Positions 19,564 to 30,033 of a stretch of DNA of 64,000 bases are shown one piece after another; positions within the stretch are counted from its first letter, which is position 1; every line of letters begins with the position of its first letter. Source of the stretch: Flavobacterium davisii (GTDB lineage Bacteria > Bacteroidota > Bacteroidia > Flavobacteriales > Flavobacteriaceae); contig NZ_CP067378.1 in assembly GCF_019565505.1 (NCBI RefSeq), forward strand, positions 558,001 through 622,000, in the 5' to 3' direction. The position numbers were made by a program, and so were the translations under genes. A model generated the notes under the pieces. That model was not told the DNA's origin and made no database searches. It saw only the letters and a program-made list of their open reading frames with translations.

Positions 19564-21363
19564 ATGGAATCAATTAGAAATATTGCCATTATCGCACACG
19601 TTGACCACGGCAAAACAACTTTGGTTGACAAAATTATGTACCACTGTCAATTATTCAGAGAAAACGAAAATACAGGAGATTTAATTCTTGACAACAATGA
19701 TTTAGAACGCGAACGCGGTATCACAATTACTTCTAAAAACGTATCCGTAACTTATAAAGGAACTAAGATTAATATTATTGACACTCCCGGTCACGCGGAT
19801 TTTGGTGGAGAAGTAGAACGCGTATTAAACATGGCAGACGGAGTATGCTTATTAGTAGACGCTTTTGAAGGGCCTATGCCACAGACTCGTTTTGTATTAC
19901 AAAAAGCAATTGATTTAGGTTTAAAACCATGTGTGGTTATAAACAAAGTAGATAAAGAAAACTGTACTCCTGAAGAAGTACACGAAAAAGTTTTCGATTT
20001 AATGTTTGAATTAGGAGCCACTGAAGAACAGTTAGACTTCCCTTGTGTATATGGTTCTGCAAAGAATAATTGGATGAGCGAAGACTGGAAAGTTCAAACT
20101 TCATCTATCGAACCATTATTAGACATGGTATTAAATAATGTTCCTGCACCTAAGGTTTCTGAAGGAACACCACAAATGCTAATTACTTCGTTAGACTTTT
20201 CTTCTTTTACGGGTCGTATAGCTATTGGTCGTTTACAAAGAGGTATTTTAGCTGAAGGAATGAATATTTCATTAGTTAAACGTGATGGATCCATCACAAA
20301 ATCTAAGATTAAAGAATTACATACTTTTGAAGGTCTTGGACGAAAAAAAGTACAACAGGTAACAGCTGGTGACATTTGTGCCATTGTTGGTTTAGAAGGA
20401 TTTGATATTGGAGATACAATTGCTGATTTTGAAAACCCAGAAGCATTAGCAACTATTGCTATTGATGAACCAACGATGAGTATGTTATTTACAATTAATG
20501 ACTCTCCTTTCTTTGGTAAAGAGGGTAAATTTGTAACTTCTCGTCATATTAAGGATCGTTTAACAAAAGAATTAGAAAAAAACTTAGCCTTACGTGTTAA
20601 TGAAACTGATTCTGCTGATAAATTTATGGTGTTTGGTCGTGGTGTATTACACTTGTCTGTTTTAATTGAAACCATGCGTCGCGAAGGTTATGAATTACAA
20701 ATCGGACAACCTCAAGTTATCATTAAAGAAATTGATGGTGTAAAATGTGAACCTGTAGAAGAATTAACTATTGATTTACCAGAAAACGTTTCAGGTAAAG
20801 CTGTAGAATTTGTAACAGTACGTAAAGGTGAAATGCTAAGTATGGAACCGAGAGGAGAACGTATGATTATTAAATTCATCATCCCATCTCGTGGTATCAT
20901 TGGATTACGTAACCAATTATTAACTGCTACAGCAGGTGAGGCTATCATGGCACACCGTTTCTTAGAATACCAACCATACAAAGGCGAAATTGCTGGACGT
21001 ATTAGTGGTTCATTAATTTGTATGGAAAACGGAAAAGCAATTCCTTACTCTATTAACAAGTTACAAGATAGAGGTAAGTTTTTTGTAGATCCAAATGAGG
21101 ATGTATACGAAGGTCAGGTAGTAGGTGAAAATTCAAGAGGTGACGATATGGTTATCAACATCACCAAAACAAAACAATTAACCAACTTCCGTAGTGCAGG
21201 TGCTGATGACAAAACGAGAATTGTCCCTGCAATCAAGTTTACATTGGAAGAAGCTTTAGAATACATCCAAAAAGATGAATACGTTGAGGTAACACCAAAA
21301 TCGTTACGTTTACGCAAAATCTACTTGAATGAAAATGATAGAAAACGTAATAAAATAGTCTAA
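19564..21363 (+). CDS. typA: translational GTPase TypA/BipA
   Basis: Ribosome-associated GTPase of the EF-G class, linked to stress and 50S assembly. 599 aa, normal. G1 AHVDHGKTTL (residues 11-20), switch region ERERGITI, G3 DTPGHADFGGE, G4 NKVDKEN and G5 GSAKNNW are all seen. The C-terminal BipA-specific domain begins with MLSMEPRGERMIIKFIIPSR and holds RGIIGLRNQLLTATAGEA. A clean promoter and terminator frame it as a single-gene unit. Confidence 0.97.
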   Translation: MESIRNIAIIAHVDHGKTTLVDKIMYHCQLFRENENTGDLILDNNDLERERGITITSKNVSVTYKGTKINIIDTPGHADFGGEVERVLNMADGVCLLVDAFEGPMPQTRFVLQKAIDLGLKPCVVINKVDKENCTPEEVHEKVFDLMFELGATEEQLDFPCVYGSAKNNWMSEDWKVQTSSIEPLLDMVLNNVPAPKVSEGTPQMLITSLDFSSFTGRIAIGRLQRGILAEGMNISLVKRDGSITKSKIKELHTFEGLGRKKVQQVTAGDICAIVGLEGFDIGDTIADFENPEALATIAIDEPTMSMLFTINDSPFFGKEGKFVTSRHIKDRLTKELEKNLALRVNETDSADKFMVFGRGVLHLSVLIETMRREGYELQIGQPQVIIKEIDGVKCEPVEELTIDLPENVSGKAVEFVTVRKGEMLSMEPRGERMIIKFIIPSRGIIGLRNQLLTATAGEAIMAHRFLEYQPYKGEIAGRISGSLICMENGKAIPYSINKLQDRGKFFVDPNEDVYEGQVVGENSRGDDMVINITKTKQLTNFRSAGADDKTRIVPAIKFTLEEALEYIQKDEYVEVTPKSLRLRKIYLNENDRKRNKIV

Positions 21364-21373
21364 TTATTACAAA

Positions 21374-21402
21374 AAGGCTGTCCAAAAGGACAGCTTTTTT
21401 TT
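21374..21402 (+). terminator. terminator after typA
   Basis: GCTGTCC-AAAA-GGACAGC stem followed by eight T. Confidence 0.88.
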
Positions 21403-21487
21403 CTTATTAAAAATTCAACCGCTATCAAAAAACGGATTCGACTTTTAGGACACCTTATTTTCATTACCCATCATTTCTTACATTTTA

Positions 21488-21740
21488 TTAAACCCAGATT
21501 ACGCATCAGACATTTAGTACAAATAAAAAGGGGTTTTTAAAATATAAAAAACACCATACACCAGCTCTTTATTTATCTTAGCAATACGCTCTTCCCTCTT
21601 GATGTCTTTGTTGAATCGAAGTAACAAACGGTTCGTCAGATTATAGCTTTTACCCCCTATCTTCAAGAAAAATTTTTCGTGCATTTCTATTTTCTTTGCT
21701 TTTTCATCTTCTCTACGAAATCTAATGCGTAATTTGGGTT
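21488..21740. repeat. dispersed repeat with the shared terminal repeats but a different core
   Basis: The left end TTAAACCCAGATTACGCATC and right end CTAATGCGTAATTTGGGTT are inverted copies of each other (about 20 bp). The 210-base core differs from copies 1-3 and is open for about 81 codons on the minus strand (21514-21759, basic, starts inside the following intergene). No family recognised for that open frame. The rest of the gap between typA and the cytolysin gene shows nothing. Confidence 0.65.
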
Positions 21741-21805
21741 CAAACAAAAAAATCTGCACAAAAAGATTTGTACAGATTTTTTTAAATTAACTCTTTTTTA
21801 TTTTC

Positions 21806-23481
21806 TTAATTTACAAAACTATTTCCTTTACCATTAATTTCAAAATTTACATAAGGAGAATCTCCTGTAGAAATAGTTCCTTTAACTCTAATATTGTCTT
21901 CTAATTTTTCTATAGAAGGTCTTACACTATTATTGTATAACTCGTTTTCTGTTATTTCTTTAAAACCAACTAAAACATTATTGGTTCTAGCTTGTTCCCA
22001 AGGTGCGTAGGTTCCAAAGCTTACCGTTTTACTATCCAATAAATACGAAATTTGATTAAATGTACCTGTTGCAACACCTGTTTTATGAACAGCTAAGACA
22101 TATCCATATTTTCCGGCTGGAATAGAGCTTGGTGGTATATTATAAAAATAACTACCATACCAAGGAGTATAATTTTTTAATATAACTTCTCTATCGGTGT
22201 TATTAAATATGATAATCTTAGCACAATTGGCTATTCCATAATCTGATTTTAATTTATCTACTCCTTTTTTAGCTTCTTCAATAGTTTTGGTTGTGTACAA
22301 AGATTCTTGACATTCTGAATATGTAGACACTCCATTAACATTTATGGTAACATCAAGGTTAGATTCTATGTTTACCGCTGTGTATTCTATTGGATACCCC
22401 GGATTCTCTTTAGAAACCTCTGCTCCATTCACTACAAATTCTCTTACTTTTTCAAAATTTCCTGCAAAAGCTCCAAATGCGGCATCTAATCCGCCTGTTG
22501 CATTACCTCCTAATTGTTTTGCATATACTTTTGTATTTTGTAATGTACTAGCATATTTTAGTTTTTGATCAACTGTTATTTTTGCTCCCGGATTTTTATA
22601 TGCAAAGTTTAAAGCTTGTTCCATCTCAAACGAGTTTTCATCTGATTCATAAACTAAAGTATATAATCTACCATAGGTTACAGATGCTATATAAGCAGCT
22701 GGATTATTTGCTCCAATATATTTATCAAATTCAGCCTTCGGATAATCCATTTTTATCCAACCAAAATCTCCTTGAAGTCCTGGTTTTGCAGATACTGATA
22801 CATTGAAGAATTTTTGTTTAAGGGTTACAGCATAATATGTCTTGTTCTTTTTAAAGTTTATACCCAAACTAGCTGATAGACCTACAGCAGGTCCTGTATA
22901 ACCTACTCCTAATGCTACTTGTAATTGTTTACTATCATACGTTCTCTGAATTTCAACTGCATAATTAGCCGAAAACTTAGTTCCTGATGTATAATATCCG
23001 TCTATTATTTTTTCTAAAGCACTTTGTACTTTACCGGGTGTTGGATTTTCTATTACTAAGCTTGATGGCTTTGATAAATTAGAGGAAAAAGCATCTACTT
23101 TTACTTCTATTTTATTTCTTCCGCTTTCATCAATAGGAATAGATGCTAAGTTACCTGAAACAACAGTTCCTCCTTGAATAAGGTTTCCGGCCACAATAAA
23201 TGAGATCCTGACCCTAATTTTGAAAAGTTATCAAATGTTTTATTGTAACCTTCTTCAATTGTTTTACAACTCGAATAACCTCTTTCATTTGATGATGGGA
23301 AAAGGATTTTTTTACTAATTTGTAATTCTGATTTGGGACCAGCATAAATGCTTTCCCCTTTAAGATCCTTCCCTTCCTTCCCAGATTCACCGATTGTAAC
23401 CTCTTCTTTGTTACAACTCAAAACGGACAATTGCATTACCGCCAGTAATGTCAATTTAGCATTTAGTTTTAAAAAATTCAT
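21806..23481 (-). CDS. thiol-activated (cholesterol-dependent) cytolysin-like lipoprotein, one frameshift
   Basis: Joined length about 558 aa. A lipoprotein signal starts at ATG 23481 (MNFLKLNAKLTLLAVMQLSV) with the acylated Cys at about residue 22. The body matches the pore-forming CDC fold: NYAVEIQRTYDSKQLQVALG, GLSASLGINF, then YYAVTLKQKFFNVSVSAKPG, the counterpart of the AFKQIFYTVSV core, and PAAYIASVTYGRLYTLVYES. The C-terminal region lacks the Trp-rich undecapeptide of cholesterol-binding domain 4, as in the CDC-like proteins of Bacteroidota. The frame breaks at 23198-23200; one added base gives GSHFIVAGNLIQGGTV. Target membrane is unknown. Confidence 0.85.
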
Positions 23482-23547
23482 ATATGTATATTTGTAATTA
23501 TCTCTCAATAAGCCTATTTTTTTATTATCGTTTATATGTTCTAAAAA

Positions 23548-23844
23548 TCATCGTAATACAACGTCTTTTACTATTTCTCCTCCTAACTCTTCATTTATCA
23601 TTTTTATAATTTTTTGCTTTCCGTAATTTAATTCTTCACGTAAAACAGCCGAATTCAACTCCACATATAACACAGATCCTTTTAATACAACTGCCCGTGT
23701 GTAATGATTCACTCCATTTCCCATTAAATTTTTCCAAGCGTCAACTACAGAAATTTGATTTAATCCTTTTTCCAATTTATTGGTTTCAATGATTTGCTTT
23801 AGTATATCTCCTATTGGACTGTCATTATTTAATCGCTTTGCCAT
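23548..23844 (-). CDS. DUF721 (DciA-like) protein
   Basis: 98 aa, full-length for the short Bacteroidota form. The family pattern is visible: a leading helix (SPIGDILKQIIETNKLEKGL), VVDAWKNLMG, and LNSAVLREELNYGKQKIIKMIN. DUF721 includes DciA, which helps load the replicative helicase in many bacteria, so a role in nucleic-acid handling is likely. It overlaps the upstream lipoprotein gene by 20 bases, suggesting coupling. Confidence 0.85.
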   Translation of the reverse strand: MAKRLNNDSPIGDILKQIIETNKLEKGLNQISVVDAWKNLMGNGVNHYTRAVVLKGSVLYVELNSAVLREELNYGKQKIIKMINEELGGEIVKDVVLR

Positions 23845-24250
23845 CTTCCATTACTTTAGTATAATAATTTTCATTGCCATTTTCTACTTCTAAAATCATT
23901 TCTTTATCCGTTATTTTTAAAAGCTTATCTGTATGTTTTCCAAACTTTGAACTAAATTCTAAATAAATTTCGTCTTCTTTTTTAATTACTTTTATCGTTT
24001 CTTGTAAGTCGTTAATCAAAAATTTACCTGTAGGTTGCCAACGTACTTTTTTATGAAATCCATGTTCTTTATTGAGCTCAATATAATCATAATTTTCATT
24101 TATTGTATATTCTTTGTTTTCTCCTTCTTTAACTTTTACTTTTTCAATTTGCCAATAACCGTTTAATTTTTTTAATTCTTCTAATTCTATTTTTTTAGAA
24201 CATGAAATAAGTAAAAAAACTAGGAATGATATGTTATAATATAGTTTCAT
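23825..24250 (-). CDS. small lipoprotein, lipocalin-like
   Basis: 141 aa. Signal MKLYYNISFLVFLLISCSKK with a lipobox Cys at residue 17. The mature part opens with LNGYWQIEKVKVKEG, a pattern common in lipocalin-like lipoproteins of this group, and is mostly predicted beta strands. Function unknown. It overlaps the DUF721 gene by 20 bases on the same strand. Confidence 0.7.
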   Translation of the reverse strand: MKLYYNISFLVFLLISCSKKIELEELKKLNGYWQIEKVKVKEGENKEYTINENYDYIELNKEHGFHKKVRWQPTGKFLINDLQETIKVIKKEDEIYLEFSSKFGKHTDKLLKITDKEMILEVENGNENYYTKVMEDGKAIK

Positions 24251-24392
24251 CTTTTTTTATATTTAAAATGTAAAATGGTTTAAAAACTGGATAAAAATAT
24301 AATAAAACTATTTTAAAGAAAACTTTGATAAAAGAAAAATTTTTTTACTATTATACTTGTTTTTATCTATAATTTAAGAATAAAAATTATAT

Positions 24393-25678
24393 TTACTTCA
24401 ATGCTATCTTATAGGTAAATAGACATTTCTCTCGGGCTAATTTATGATCTACTATAGGTTTTGGGTAGCGAGGTGTTTCTAGTTCAGGAATCCATTTTTT
24501 GATGTATTTTAAATCAGCATCAAACTTTTTAATTTGTTCAGTGGGATTAAATATTCTAAAGTAGGGCGCAGCATCTACTCCGCTTCCAGCTGCCCATTGC
24601 CAGTTGCCCACATTGCTCGACTGTTCGTAGTCTAATAATTTGTTGGCAAAGTAAGCTTCACCCCAGCGCCAATCGATTAGTAAATGTTTGCATAAAAAAC
24701 TAGCTACTATCATACGTACCCTATTGTGCATGTGTCCTGTGGCATTGAGTTCGCGCATACCTGCATCAACAAATGGGTAACCAGTTGTTCCTTCGCACCA
24801 TTTTTTGAAATTAATTTCGTCGTTTTCCCATTGAATTTGGTCATATTTTTCCTTAAAACTTTTAGTAACCGTATGCGGAAAGTGCCATAATATTTGCATA
24901 AAAAATTCTCTCCAAATAAGCTCATTCAAAAAGGTTGGATTTGCAAAACATTGGGCGTATTTTACTAGTTTCCTAATACTTATTGTCCCAAAGCGTAAAT
25001 GTATACCTAGTAAAGAAGTTCCCGTATACTGGGGAAGTTTCGTGTAGCTTCATAATTTGTAACTAACTCTTCGGTGATTGTATATTTTGGTAATGAAATT
25101 AATGTTGGCTTAAAGCCTATGTTTTCTAAAGGTAAAAAAGTATAACTGTGCCAAATTATTTTATGTAAAAGTGTTTCAGAAGGATAATTCGGGAGTGCCG
25201 TAGTACTCAATTTTTCTTTCCATTTTTTTGAATAAGGTGTATAAACTACATAAGGACTTTGGTCATCTTTAACAACTTCACTTTTTTCGAAAATTACTTG
25301 ATCTTTGCAGGTTTTGAAAGCTATTTTATGTGATTTTAGTAATTCATTTATAGCTTTGTCACGTTTTCTAGCAGCTGGTTCATAGTCATGATTGGCATAG
25401 ACATTTTCAACTTTATTTTCTAATATAAGTTTTGAAAAAATAGCCAAAGGATCTCCGTAAAATACGGCTAAAGATTTATCAATTGTTTTTAGTTGGTTAT
25501 TAATAGTTACTAGTTGTTGATGGATGAAGGTAACACGGGCATCATCTTTATCTAGTTGATCTAAAATAGTGGGATCAAAAATAAAAATAGGGACTACACT
25601 TTCATTTTCCAGTAAAGCAAAATATAAAGCCGTATTGTCTTCTAATCGTAAATCTCGTCTAAACCAAAAAATAGTCAT
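24393..25678 (-). CDS. phr: cryptochrome/deoxyribodipyrimidine photolyase, one frameshift
   Basis: FAD-dependent repair of UV pyrimidine dimers using light. Joined length about 428 aa. N-terminal photolyase domain MTIFWFRRDLRLEDNTAL; C-terminal FAD domain with LIWREFFMQILWHFPH, TGYPFVDAGMRELNATGHMH, NRVRMIVASFL, LLIDWRWGEAYFANKLLDY and NVGNWQWAAGSGVDAAPYFR, all core class I motifs. The frame breaks at the GGG run 25021-25023; one added G gives RGTSLLGIHLRFGTISIRKL. It is the last gene of the minus-strand carotenoid cluster, which points to a shared light-protection role. Confidence 0.92.
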
Positions 25679-25693
25679 GTATTCTAAATTTAA

Positions 25694-26176
25694 TTATTTA
25701 AAAAGTTCTTTTAAAATATTGAATCGGCTTTCAAAAATAAATTGGACTTTGTTTGATACCCAACTTCCAAGGAGCAAATCACCAACTATGCCCATAGGTA
25801 ATTTAAAATTAACAATATCAGTCATTAGGACATGACCATCTGATGTAGTTTCAAAATGATGTTCGTGGTGCCACATAGCATAGGGACCAAAACGTTGCTC
25901 ATCAACAAAAAATTTTTGGTGATGAAAATGAGTTATTTCTGTTACCCAATTGTTTTTTATGAATGGTAAAATACCAATTTTATATGTAATAATTTGTCCT
26001 GCATACGTGGTATCACCTGGATTGTTTGTAATACAAAATTCCATTTCCTTAGGAGTGATTTTGTCTAAGTTTTTGGGCAAGGTAAAGAAATGCCAAGCTT
26101 CTTCTAAACTCAGCGGTAACACTTGTTTTGAGGTCAATGTATATATTCCCGATTGTTTTTTTATATCGATTTTCAT
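25694..26176 (-). CDS. SRPBCC (START-like) ligand-binding protein
   Basis: 160 aa, with the family features: an early SLEEAWHFFTLPKNLDKITP, middle strands, and a long C-terminal helix (WVSNKVQFIFESRFNILKEL). These proteins bind hydrophobic ligands. Its stop-start overlap with crtY upstream (4 bases) and closeness to the photolyase (15 bases) make it part of the pigment/repair operon. A carotenoid-linked role is an inference. Confidence 0.8.
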   Translation of the reverse strand: MKIDIKKQSGIYTLTSKQVLPLSLEEAWHFFTLPKNLDKITPKEMEFCITNNPGDTTYAGQIITYKIGILPFIKNNWVTEITHFHHQKFFVDEQRFGPYAMWHHEHHFETTSDGHVLMTDIVNFKLPMGIVGDLLLGSWVSNKVQFIFESRFNILKELFK

Positions 26177-26907
26177 GTTTTATTGATTATATGACAATTC
26201 CGTTGAATAATTCCATTTCTTTTTAGTATTTCAAATAAGATTACACTTCCATAAAGCATACTAAAGCAGTAAAAACTGTCTTCTACAGGCATAGTTCCTA
26301 TTCGAATACCTAAATTTTCAAGATTGTTATAAAATACAATAGGTTGGTTTGTGAACATACCTGTAAGAACCGAATTAACTAGAAAGAAAGGAAGATAGAT
26401 TATAATAAAACTCAAGTAAAATTGACGTGCATAGTTCCATCTGTAAATAGATTGGCAAAGCATTAATAAAGCAAAAAGCCCAAAACTTGAAGCAGTATAA
26501 ATTTTGTCAAGATTTAGAATAAAAATTCCTGAACTAACAAGAAATAATAGGATACTAATGTTTTGTGTGGCTTTTTTATTTAATTTGATATAGGGTAAAA
26601 AATAACAAAAGGAATAATGTATAAAATTACTAGAGTAGGGGATCAATAAGAAAAAAAGCCATTCTTCAAGAGGTAGTTTCCACCAGCGAATTCCAAGTAA
26701 ATAAGTATCATTGAAACCCCAAACATTTTGGTAAGCGAAATAAATATCCCAAATAATAAAAACTAATCCTACAAGTAAAATACTTATAAAATAAGGTTTC
26801 CAGAAACGTATAAAATACATCCATTTCTTTTCGAAACTAAAAAGAAAAGGAATAAGAAAACTAGCTACATCTAATACTATATAATAATATTTTTCCAAGC
26901 TATTCAT
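26173..26907 (-). CDS. crtY: lycopene beta-cyclase, CrtYcd-type fused membrane form
   Basis: 244 aa, about seven membrane helices, of the fused lycopene-cyclase-domain type, which closes the ends of lycopene to give beta-carotene. Both halves carry the PxEE/PxED element: LPLEEWLFFLLIPY (about residue 80) and MPVEDSFYCFSML (about residue 207). It overlaps crtZ by 8 bases and the SRPBCC gene by 4, so it is in one operon with both. Frame is intact. Confidence 0.88.
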   Translation of the reverse strand: MNSLEKYYYIVLDVASFLIPFLFSFEKKWMYFIRFWKPYFISILLVGLVFIIWDIYFAYQNVWGFNDTYLLGIRWWKLPLEEWLFFLLIPYSSNFIHYSFCYFLPYIKLNKKATQNISILLFLVSSGIFILNLDKIYTASSFGLFALLMLCQSIYRWNYARQFYLSFIIIYLPFFLVNSVLTGMFTNQPIVFYNNLENLGIRIGTMPVEDSFYCFSMLYGSVILFEILKRNGIIQRNCHIINKT

Positions 26908-27375
26908 TCTTTTGCATTGATTTTTTTGCTTCTTTAAAATACTTTATAGGAACAAATAACATCCCAAAACACTCACCATCATCTTTACCTAAATGTTTGT
27001 GATGCATTTTGTGCGCTTTTCGTAAGGCACGTAAATACCAATTGTTAGTATTTTCAAACCAATTAAATCGTCTGTGAATGAGTACATCGTGTATTAAAAA
27101 ATAAGCCAACCCATAAAAAAATATTCCTAATCCTACAAAAAACATCCAATTAATACCATTTGTAGCTCCAAAAAGGAATAGTAAAATGCTAGGTGTTGCA
27201 AATACTACAAAAAGAAATCGTTTTTTTCAAAAACATGAGGATACCCCGGTTGATGATGATCTTCATGGAAATACCATCCTAGCCCGTGCATGATGTATTT
27301 ATGGGTTAGCCAAGTTATTGCTTCCATTATTACAAACACTGCCAATGTTATAAGTGTATATTGAACTACTTCCAT
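26900..27375 (-). CDS. crtZ: beta-carotene hydroxylase, one frameshift
   Basis: Di-iron membrane hydroxylase adding 3-OH groups to beta-carotene rings, giving zeaxanthin. Joined length about 158 aa, normal. The histidine motifs are all present: LTHKYIMHG, FHEDHHQP, LIHDVLIHRRF and HKMHHKHLGK. The start is the ATG at 27375 (MEVVQYTLITLAVFVIMEAI). The frame breaks at an A5 run at 27209-27213 (plus strand); one added base gives KNDFFFVVFATPSILLFLFG. Probably a sequencing error. Confidence 0.88.
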
Positions 27376-27426
27376 AATTTATTTTTAATGAGCACTTCTC
27401 TTTGTAAAGTGAATTAACTGATTTTT

Positions 27427-28274
27427 TTATCGAATTAAATTTAAATTTTTAAAAAACATCATTTCTCCAAAAAGATACACTTTTCTTAAATTAGAAACTC
27501 TTATTCTTTTGGTGATTAAAACTTCGGCTTCACATTGTTTAATTTTTTTAAATAAGTTAAAGTAATACTTATAAGCCATATAAACAGCAATTTTTGAGGA
27601 GATAGGTAGTAATTTTATTCCAATTAAGGCATTGGCAAAGTCATAAGCAATATCTTCTTCAATAATTAATTTGTCAGCTTTTGTAAAATGCGAAAAATTT
27701 ACTTGCGGGAAGTAGGTTCTTCCTAAATCATTAAAATCGGCACTAATATCTCGTAAGAAATTTATCTTTTGGAAAGCCGCTCCTAAGCTTTGGGCATAAG
27801 GTTTAAGGTGTTCATATTCTTTTACATCACCGTTTAAAAAAACTTTCAAACACATAAGCCCCACGACTTCGGCACTACCGTAAATATATTCATTATATTT
27901 TTCATCATTTAAGTTTTTAATCTCGCCTAAATCCATCTTCATAGAATGCAAAAAAGCATCGACCAGATGTTGCGGTATTTTTTTTCTCTTTGAGTTTTGC
28001 AAAAAGAATTAATTATAGGATTTAGCGAAATCCCATTTTCTATAGATGCACGATATTCATTTTCAAACATAGTCATCAATTTAGCTTTATCATATTGATG
28101 AAAAGTATCTACAATTTCATCAGCAAAGCGCACAAATCCATAAATATTATAAATATGTTGTCTAATTTCAGGTTTAAATAATTTTGAAGCCCAAGAAAAA
28201 GAAGTGCTATACTTTTGGGTTACCATTTTAGAAGTAAGCCCAGAGATATGATCAAAAAGTTGTTCGTTATTCAT
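27427..28274 (-). CDS. crtB: phytoene synthase, one frameshift
   Basis: Joins two geranylgeranyl diphosphates to phytoene. Joined length about 283 aa. The first Asp-rich motif is FVRFADEIVD (near residue 50) and the second is INFLRDISADFNDLGRTYFP. The frame breaks at an A5 run at 28001-28005 (plus strand); one added base links NPIINSF to LQNSKRKKIPQHLVDAFLHS. It lies six bases from crtI, so the two are co-transcribed. Confidence 0.9.
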
Positions 28275-28280
28275 AGCCTA

Positions 28281-29749
28281 TTATTTTTGAATTTGTTTTT
28301 GTTGCTTTAAAATATAATTGCTTACTACTTTTCCAGAAATCAAAGCCGGCGGAACACCGGGCCCGTGCACAGTAAGTTGTCCTGTGTAGAAAAAATTAGT
28401 CAAATTTTTATTATCAATTTGAGGTCGTAAAATAGAGGTTTGTAAAAGTGTATTTGCTAAACCGTATGCATTGCCACGGCAGGAGTGATAACGTTCTTTA
28501 AAATCATTAACTCCAAATGATTTTTTGAATAGTACTGCATCTCTCAAATTTTCACCCGTACATTTTTCAATTCGGTCAAGAATAATGTCAAAATATTTTT
28601 CATGAATAATTGGATTATCATTCAAATCGACAGCGACAGGAATCAAGAAAAAACCAATTTCTTTTCCTTCTGGTGCCAGAGTTTCATCTGTTATACTTGA
28701 AAAATTAGCGTAAAACAAAGGCTTTTTAGGATATTCAAAAGTGTCATAAATCTCTTTGGCATGCTGTTCAAAATCAGTATCAAAAAATAAATTATGATGT
28801 AATAAATGGCTAACCTTTCTATTAAAAGCTACATAGTATAAAAATGAACTTGGAGCAAAGGTTTTCTTTTGCCAGTAGCTTTCAGCATAATTTTTATGTT
28901 CTTGTAATAATTTTTCAGTGTGAGCATAATCAGCACCAGAAATAAAAATATCTGCTAGATAGGTGTCTTTTTAGTAGTTACATTAGTGACTTTATTAGCC
29001 TGAGTAGTTATAGTAGTTACTTCTTCATTTGTATGAAAAGTTACGCCCAATTCTTTGGCTAATTTTACCATACCCATCGCTACAGCATTAAAACCACCTT
29101 TAGGATACCAAGTACCTAAACCAAAGTCTGCATAATTCATAAAGTTATAAAATGCTGGTGTTTTACTGGGTTTTGCTCCTAAAAAAAGCACAGGGAATTC
29201 AAGGATACTTCGTAGTTTCGGATTTTTAATTTTGCGTCTAATTTGTTGGGCAATGGTGGTAACAAATAAATGTAAGCGTTTTGCTGTTTCTATTGAAACT
29301 AATTCTGTTACTGATTTACCGGGGTTATAAACTAAATCGTGTATCGCTATTTCATAATTAGCTTTTGCCTCTTTTATAAATGTTTCTAACAGCGTACCAC
29401 TTCCTTTTTCAATACGTTCAAAAGTTGCTATAATTTTTTCTGGGGAATCTTCAATGTCTATATAATCATTTTGACCAAAGTATACACGATACGCAGGAGT
29501 TAACTTTTCTAATTCATAATATTCGCTTACATTTTTACCAAAATCAGCAAAGAAACGCTCAAATACATCAGGCATCCAGTACCAACTTGGTCCCATATCA
29601 AATTTATAACCTTCAATTTCCATCATAGAGGCCCTACCGCCTAATTGTTCATTCTTTTCGATGACGGTTACTGAATATCCTGCCTTTGCCATGTAACAAG
29701 CTGCTGTTAATGAAGAAAAACCTGAACCTATGATTACTACTTTTTTCAT
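28281..29749 (-). CDS. crtI: phytoene desaturase, one frameshift
   Basis: FAD enzyme converting phytoene to lycopene. Joined length about 489 aa, normal. The N-terminal dinucleotide motif is IGSGFSSLTAACYMAKAGYS, followed by ENEQLGGRASMME; GPGVPPALISGKVVSNYI closes the protein as in all CrtI. The frame breaks at a T5 run at 28968-28972; adding one base gives TTKKDTYLADIFISGADYAH and carries on to the C-terminal part. First gene of the minus-strand cluster crtI-crtB-crtZ-crtY-SRPBCC-phr. Confidence 0.92.
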
Positions 29750-29764
29750 TTCTTAGAATTGATT

Positions 29765-29828
29765 TAGTACAAAATTATACTATTTTTTTGTAAAAAGAAA
29801 AACATTTTACTAATTTTGATGTAGTGAA
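29765..29828 (-). promoter_or_regulatory. crtI promoter region with two inverted repeats
   Basis: A minus-strand -7 box TAATTTTG (29777-29770) is enclosed by TAGTA (29765-29769) and TACTA (29778-29782), spaced by 8. A second repeat, TTTACTA (29806-29812) and TAGTGAA (29822-29828) with one mismatch, lies upstream. They could be operators controlling the pigment genes. The DNA is AT-rich, so short repeats can arise by chance. The rest of the 284-base divergent gap shows nothing clear. Confidence 0.4.
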
Positions 29829-30033
29829 TTTTTATAATTATATAAAAATCAACTTTTTATAAAGTTACAACAATAATAAATAGAAATATTAATTAGGCTA
29901 TTAAATTGTAAAATGTTACAAGACGGTTACTGGCTACAAGTGTCAAAATATCTTAAACGATTATCACATTTTTGCTAGGAAGGTTAGATTTCTACATTGA
30001 AATTGTATATGAAGTAAATAAAATCAACAATTT

